This document shows positions 33,375 to 36,992 of a stretch of 36,992 bases of DNA, one piece after another. The stretch's first letter is position 1; each line of letters begins with the position of its first letter. Origin of the DNA: Bacteroidota bacterium. GTDB taxonomy: Bacteria; Bacteroidota; Bacteroidia; Bacteroidales; B18-G4. The DNA lies in the NCBI GenBank assembly GCA_018831055.1, contig JAHJRE010000039.1, forward strand, positions 1 to 36,992. Reading direction: 5' to 3'. Under the pieces are notes generated by a model, which saw only the letters and a program-made list of their open reading frames with translations, ran no database searches and was not told the origin of the DNA. A program made the position numbers and the translations under genes.

Positions 33375-33382
33375 TAATTTTG
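33375..33382 (+). promoter_or_regulatory. Candidate -7 element (TAATTTTG) for the aminotransferase gene
   Basis: TAATTTTG fits TAnnTTTG, 45 bases upstream of ATG 33428, in the 103-base gap after the SGNH gene. No TTG at -33 was seen. Confidence 0.4.
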
Positions 33383-33427
33383 CAGCTGTTAAATAAATCA
33401 CAACAGAAAATTATATTAAGGGATATT

Positions 33428-34558
33428 ATGAAAAAAATTCAAATGGTTGACCTTCAGAGTCAGTATTTAAAGATTAAAAGCGAAGTGGATCAGGCTATCC
33501 ATGAAGTCATTGACTCCTGTCAGTTCATCAATGGTCCGGCAGTCCAGAAATTCGCTTCCGACCTGGAGAAATACCTGGGAGTTAAGCATGTGATCCCCTG
33601 TGCCAATGGTACGGATGCGCTGATGGTATCAATGATGGCATTAGGGCTTAAGCCTGGGGATGAGGTTATTACGGCATCCTTCACATTCATCGCTACCGCT
33701 GAAGTTATTGCAGTTCTTGGGTTAACGCCTATCCTGGTTGAAGTGGAGGAAGGCACTTTCAACATTGACCCGGCAGCTATCGAAAAGGCTATTACGCCAC
33801 GGACAAAGGCCATAGTCCCGGTACATTTATTCGGGCAGTGTGCAGATATGGAAGCCATCATGGAGATTGCCCGTAAACATAAGCTTTATGTGATAGAAGA
33901 CACCTGTCAGGCAATAGGTGCCGATTTTATATATCCCGACGGGAGCCACAAAAAAGCAGGTACTATTGGTGATATAGGATGTACATCGTTTTTCCCTTCC
34001 AAAAATCTTGGCTGCTATGGTGATGGTGGAGCCATTTTTACCGATGATGATAAGATAGCCGATGATTTACGCGCAATAGTAAATCATGGGATGAAAGTTC
34101 GTTATTACCATGATATGATCGGGGTTAATTCCCGTCTAGATAGTATACAGGCAGCCATCCTGTGCGTAAAGCTTCAGCATCTTGATGAGTACGCAGAGGC
34201 AAGGAACGGGGCTGCAGAATATTACGACAAGGCCTTCAGCGGGAACAAACATATAGAGATCCCGGAACGCTTCCCCAAATCAACGCATGTATTCCATCAG
34301 TATACCCTGCGGCTGAACGATGTTGACCGGGCCGGACTGCAGGCTTTTCTGAATGAAAGGGGGATACCGGCCATGATATATTATCCGGTGCCCTTACATT
34401 TACAGAAAGCTTATCTGAGCGACCGCTTTAAGGAAGGAGATCTGCCGGTAACGGAGAAGCTTTCTAAAATTGTGGTATCCCTTCCCATGTCAACAGAGCT
34501 TGATGAGGAACAACTGAGCCATATTTGCAGTTCCTTTCTTGAATATGTGAACCGTTAA
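33428..34558 (+). CDS. DegT/DnrJ/EryC1/StrS sugar aminotransferase (WbpE-like)
   Basis: A 376-residue PLP aminotransferase, very like WbpE along its length: MVDLQSQYLKIK, CANGTDAL, SFTFIATAEVIAVLG, HLFGQCADMEAI, FFPSKNLGCYGDGGAIF (PLP Lys192), GVNSRLDSIQAAIL and YYPVPLHLQKAY. WbpE aminates UDP-GlcNAc(3-keto)A on the way to diacetylated aminuronic acids of O-antigens. I leave the symbol blank because the other enzymes of that route are not here. The PLP motif is DTCQ (Asp158, Gln161). ATG 33428 is used; an upstream GTG- or TTG-like start would add residues without family similarity and overlap the -7 element. It is unrelated in subtype to the RffA gene at 1231. Confidence 0.9.
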   Translation: MKKIQMVDLQSQYLKIKSEVDQAIHEVIDSCQFINGPAVQKFASDLEKYLGVKHVIPCANGTDALMVSMMALGLKPGDEVITASFTFIATAEVIAVLGLTPILVEVEEGTFNIDPAAIEKAITPRTKAIVPVHLFGQCADMEAIMEIARKHKLYVIEDTCQAIGADFIYPDGSHKKAGTIGDIGCTSFFPSKNLGCYGDGGAIFTDDDKIADDLRAIVNHGMKVRYYHDMIGVNSRLDSIQAAILCVKLQHLDEYAEARNGAAEYYDKAFSGNKHIEIPERFPKSTHVFHQYTLRLNDVDRAGLQAFLNERGIPAMIYYPVPLHLQKAYLSDRFKEGDLPVTEKLSKIVVSLPMSTELDEEQLSHICSSFLEYVNR

Positions 34559-34565
34559 ATAGTTG

Positions 34566-34587
34566 CGGGAACATGATGATGTTCCCG
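34566..34587 (+). terminator. Rho-independent terminator after the aminotransferase gene
   Basis: CGGGAACAT (34566-34574), loop gatg, ATGTTCCCG (34579-34587): a perfect 9-base stem 7 bases after the stop codon, followed by TTTAATTT. Confidence 0.8.
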
Positions 34588-34637
34588 TTTAATTTATCCA
34601 CGAGATGCATAAGTATGCAATTCGATACAGTCAGAAA

Positions 34638-34668
34638 AATGAACATTAAGTCAATTATGTCGTTCATT
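34638..34668. repeat. Inverted repeat AATGAAC...GTTCATT upstream of the aldehyde dehydrogenase gene
   Basis: Seven-base arms (34638-34644 and 34662-34668) with 17 bases between, in the 163-base gap before ATG 34722. Could be a regulator site or chance. I see no good TAnnTTTG promoter here; a weak TAACTTTA lies at 34710-34717, too close to the start to trust. Confidence 0.25.
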
Positions 34669-34721
34669 GGAAATATATAGGAAATGTCACAGAAATATTA
34701 AACCTAATATAACTTTAAGAA

Positions 34722-36257
34722 ATGAAAGAGATTTTAAACCGGTTAAAGATCACGGAGATCAACAATGGAGTGAGTACCGGAACACAATGGTTTGGTACCC
34801 GGGGAGAGCTTACTTCTTCCTACAACCCTGCAAATGGGGCTTTAATAGCTCAGGTCAGGAATGCAAATATTGAGGATTATGAAAATATTGTTAAAACAGC
34901 GCAGGAAGCATTCCAGATATGGAAAAGGATACCGGCTCCCAGGCGCGGTGAAATAGTCAGGCAGATAGGAGATGCGTTGAGGGAGGCCAAGCCGGATCTG
35001 GGATATCTGGTTTCGCTGGAGATGGGCAAAATTTATGAAGAGGGGCTTGGCGAGGTTCAGGAGATGATCGACATTTGTGATTTCGCAGTGGGTCAGTCGA
35101 GGCTCCTGAACGGATATACGATGCATTCGGAGCGAAAGGAGCATCGCATGTATGATCAGTATCATCCGATTGGAATTTTGGGATTGATCACATCCTTCAA
35201 TTTCCCTGTAGCGGTTTGGGCCTGGAATGCTATGATAGCAGCCATTGCAGGGGATGTAGTGATATGGAAGCCAAGTTCCAAGACACCATTAACGGCGATA
35301 GCCACACAGCAGATCATCGGTAATGTGCTTAAGGCCAACGACGTACCTGAAGGTGTATTTAATCTGATCGTTGCAAAATCATCGGTATTGGGTGACAATT
35401 TTGTTGCTGACCGCAGAATTCCTTTGTTTTCTGTAACCGGATCCACTTTGGTTGGAAAGAAGATAGGAGCTATTGTTGGTCAGCGGCTTGGAAGGGTGAT
35501 ACTGGAATTGGGTGGTAACAATGCAGTGATCATTTCAGACAGTGCCAACCTGGAGATGGCGATGAAGTCGGTTGTTTTCGGTGCAGTTGGAACTGCCGGT
35601 CAGAGGTGTACTTCAACCCGGAGGCTTATCATTCAGGAGAGCATATATGAAGATGTAGTAAAGCAGCTTGTTAAGGCATATGAGAGTATATCAAAGCGTA
35701 TAGGTGATCCTTTGGAGAAAGGAGTTTTGGTAGGACCGCTGGCAGATCATGCGGCTGTGAATAATTTCCGGTCAGCATTGGAAGAAGCCCAAAAAGAAGG
35801 AGGAAAGGTATTATTTGGAGGTGAAGTGTTAACAGGAGAGAAATACCAATCCGGGAATTTTGTTGTACCTGCCCTGGTAGAGGCTGAAAACCAGTACAGT
35901 ATTGTTCAGGAGGAGACATTTGCACCCATCCTGTATCTAATAAAATACAAAACCATTGAGGATGCGATCAGGATCAACAATGATGTACCGCAGGGTTTAT
36001 CATCTGCCATATTTACTCAGAACCTTCGCGAGTCCGAATTATTTCTTTCGGAGACCGGTTCCGATTGCGGGATAGCTAATGTGAACATCGGGACGTCGGG
36101 TGCGGAGATCGGCGGAGCTTTCGGAGGTGAGAAGGATACCGGTGGTGGTCGTGAGTCGGGATCTGATTCCTGGAAGCTATATATGAGAAGGCAGACCAAC
36201 ACCATTAATTACAGTGAGGATCTGCCGCTTGCTCAAGGGATACAATTTGGGTTTTAG
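34722..36257 (+). CDS. ALDH7-type aldehyde dehydrogenase (antiquitin / piperideine-6-carboxylate dehydrogenase-like)
   Basis: A 511-residue aldehyde dehydrogenase. The block SFNFPVAVWAWN holds Asn160, VILELGGNNAVI holds the general base Glu262 and GTAGQRCTSTRR holds the nucleophile Cys296. These exact flanks, especially ELGGNNA and GTAGQRCT, mark family ALDH7 (antiquitin), known to oxidise 2-aminoadipate 6-semialdehyde in lysine breakdown. The end, GGAFGGEKDTGGGRESGSDSWK, also fits. No lysine-degradation neighbour is present, so the substrate is assumed from family only. The gene stands alone between a terminator and a convergent superoxide dismutase. Confidence 0.9.
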   Translation: MKEILNRLKITEINNGVSTGTQWFGTRGELTSSYNPANGALIAQVRNANIEDYENIVKTAQEAFQIWKRIPAPRRGEIVRQIGDALREAKPDLGYLVSLEMGKIYEEGLGEVQEMIDICDFAVGQSRLLNGYTMHSERKEHRMYDQYHPIGILGLITSFNFPVAVWAWNAMIAAIAGDVVIWKPSSKTPLTAIATQQIIGNVLKANDVPEGVFNLIVAKSSVLGDNFVADRRIPLFSVTGSTLVGKKIGAIVGQRLGRVILELGGNNAVIISDSANLEMAMKSVVFGAVGTAGQRCTSTRRLIIQESIYEDVVKQLVKAYESISKRIGDPLEKGVLVGPLADHAAVNNFRSALEEAQKEGGKVLFGGEVLTGEKYQSGNFVVPALVEAENQYSIVQEETFAPILYLIKYKTIEDAIRINNDVPQGLSSAIFTQNLRESELFLSETGSDCGIANVNIGTSGAEIGGAFGGEKDTGGGRESGSDSWKLYMRRQTNTINYSEDLPLAQGIQFGF

Positions 36258-36262
36258 AGATT

Positions 36263-36294
36263 AAAAAACGGTCACGGCATTGCGCCGTGACCGT
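36263..36294 (-). terminator. Strong intrinsic terminator between convergent genes, oriented for the superoxide dismutase gene
   Basis: ACGGTCACGGC (36268-36278) pairs perfectly with GCCGTGACCGT (36284-36294) around a five-base loop. On the minus strand the stem is followed by a run of six T (36268-36263), so it terminates sod. The plus strand lacks a T tract, but the stem lies only 10 bases after the aldehyde dehydrogenase stop and may serve both genes. Confidence 0.85.
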
Positions 36295-36317
36295 CCCATT
36301 ATTAACCCAAATCAAAT

Positions 36318-36342
36318 AATTGTTATTTTAGAAATAACAATT
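36318..36342. terminator. Second, AT-rich hairpin between aldehyde dehydrogenase and superoxide dismutase genes
   Basis: AATTGTTATTT (36318-36328), loop tag, AAATAACAATT (36332-36342): a perfect 11-base stem just after the sod stop. There is no clean T tract. It may stabilise the mRNA end or back up the main terminator. Confidence 0.5.
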
Positions 36343-36357
36343 TCTTAAAAAACCTGT

Positions 36358-36972
36358 TTATTTTGCTTCTGCAAACCTTCTGGCTACTTCGTCCCAGTTT
36401 ACAACATTCCAGAAAGCCTGTATATAATCCGGTCTGCGGTTCTGATATTTCAAATAATATGCGTGTTCCCAAACATCAAGCGCCAGGATGGGTACGCCTT
36501 TTTGTTCAGCCATATCCATCAGAGGGTTATCCTGGTTGGGAGATGAAGTAACAATCAGCTTATGATCTTTGTTCAGCAGCAGCCAGGCCCAACCACTACC
36601 AAAGCGGTTTGCGGCGGCATCGTTGAATTTTTCCTTGAAGCTTTCAAATGAGCCGAATGTAGATTTGATAAGGCTTCCCAGTTCTCCGTCGGGTTCACCG
36701 CCTTTGTTCGGGCCCATATTGGTCCAGTACAAATTATGGTTAAAATATCCACCGCCATTGTTTCTGACTGCAGCCGGCAATTTGCTGATGTTGCCGAAAA
36801 TTTCTTCAAATGAATCATTTTCATACGACTGTCCTGCAATAGCTGCCATAAACTTATCATAGTAAGCACGGTGGTGCTTGGTATGGTGGATCTCCATGGT
36901 CATTTTATCGATATATGGCTCCAGTGCATCGTAAGCGTATGGTAATGCCGGAAATTCAAAATGATGACTCAT
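36358..36972 (-). CDS. sod: Superoxide dismutase, Mn/Fe family with manganese-type signature
   Basis: A 204-residue cytoplasmic superoxide dismutase. Metal ligands are His29 (MEIHHTKHH), His79 (YFNHNLYW), Asp166 and His170 (LDVWEHAYY). The residues separating Mn from Fe types point to Mn: a Gly at 75 where Fe enzymes have Gln, and Gln147 in the SPNQDNPLM loop. Some Bacteroidetes enzymes work with either metal, so use of iron is not excluded. It converts superoxide to peroxide and oxygen. The gene is complete, with its start 20 bases from the window edge, so its promoter is mostly outside. Confidence 0.95.
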   Translation of the reverse strand: MSHHFEFPALPYAYDALEPYIDKMTMEIHHTKHHRAYYDKFMAAIAGQSYENDSFEEIFGNISKLPAAVRNNGGGYFNHNLYWTNMGPNKGGEPDGELGSLIKSTFGSFESFKEKFNDAAANRFGSGWAWLLLNKDHKLIVTSSPNQDNPLMDMAEQKGVPILALDVWEHAYYLKYQNRRPDYIQAFWNVVNWDEVARRFAEAK

Positions 36973-36992
36973 AATAATATCTTTTTTAATTA

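Overview
The window looks like chromosomal DNA from a member of the Bacteroidota, most likely Bacteroidales-like. Evidence: a GldH lipoprotein gene; a MurF-alanine racemase fusion; a RicT/YaaT gene after holB; a Wolinella-type succinate dehydrogenase with a five-helix di-heme cytochrome b; an outer-membrane beta-barrel C-terminus of the Bacteroidetes type; few purine-rich ribosome binding sites; and repeated matches to the Bacteroidetes -7 promoter element TAnnTTTG. I see no rRNA, tRNA, CRISPR array, transposase or phage gene. No stretch over 300 bases lacks a gene; the longest gap is about 190 bases.

Layout. (1) 1-1202, plus strand: the end of an outer-membrane barrel gene, overlapped by a lipoprotein gene. 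(2) 8915-1231, minus strand: a PepP-like aminopeptidase, a prolidase-like peptidase, an alpha/beta hydrolase, a TPR-bearing TMTC-like membrane glycosyltransferase, a polyprenyl-phosphate glycosyltransferase and the sugar aminotransferase RffA. (3) 9075-17649, plus strand: sdhC-sdhA-sdhB, holB, ricT, gldH and a class A penicillin-binding protein. (4) 17650-22683: a markedly AT-rich cassette. Two paralogous multi-spanning (GT-C-like) proteins flank a translationally coupled GT2 glycosyltransferase and flippase-like protein on the other strand. (5) 30597-22684, minus strand: a signal-peptide protein, kdtA, pepA, pdxA, murF-alr and a DPM1-like GT2. (6) 30789-34558, plus strand: an MBOAT acyltransferase with an SGNH-like partner, then a WbpE-like sugar aminotransferase ending at a hairpin terminator. 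(7) 34722-36257, plus strand: an ALDH7-type aldehyde dehydrogenase, convergent with a manganese-type superoxide dismutase (36972-36358). Two strong hairpins lie between them.

How the genes fit together. The core is housekeeping: respiration (Sdh), replication (HolB), peptidoglycan (MurF-Alr, PBP1), lipopolysaccharide core (KdtA), vitamin B6 (PdxA) and peptide turnover (PepA and two M24 peptidases). Around it lie three cell-surface glycan modules: RffA/GT2/TMTC-like, the AT-rich GT-C/GT2/flippase cassette, and MBOAT/SGNH/aminotransferase. The AT-rich cassette is the best candidate here for a poorly described system. Its predicted logic is that a sugar is loaded on a lipid carrier, flipped, and used by two related periplasm-facing transferases; this is inference from families and arrangement only.
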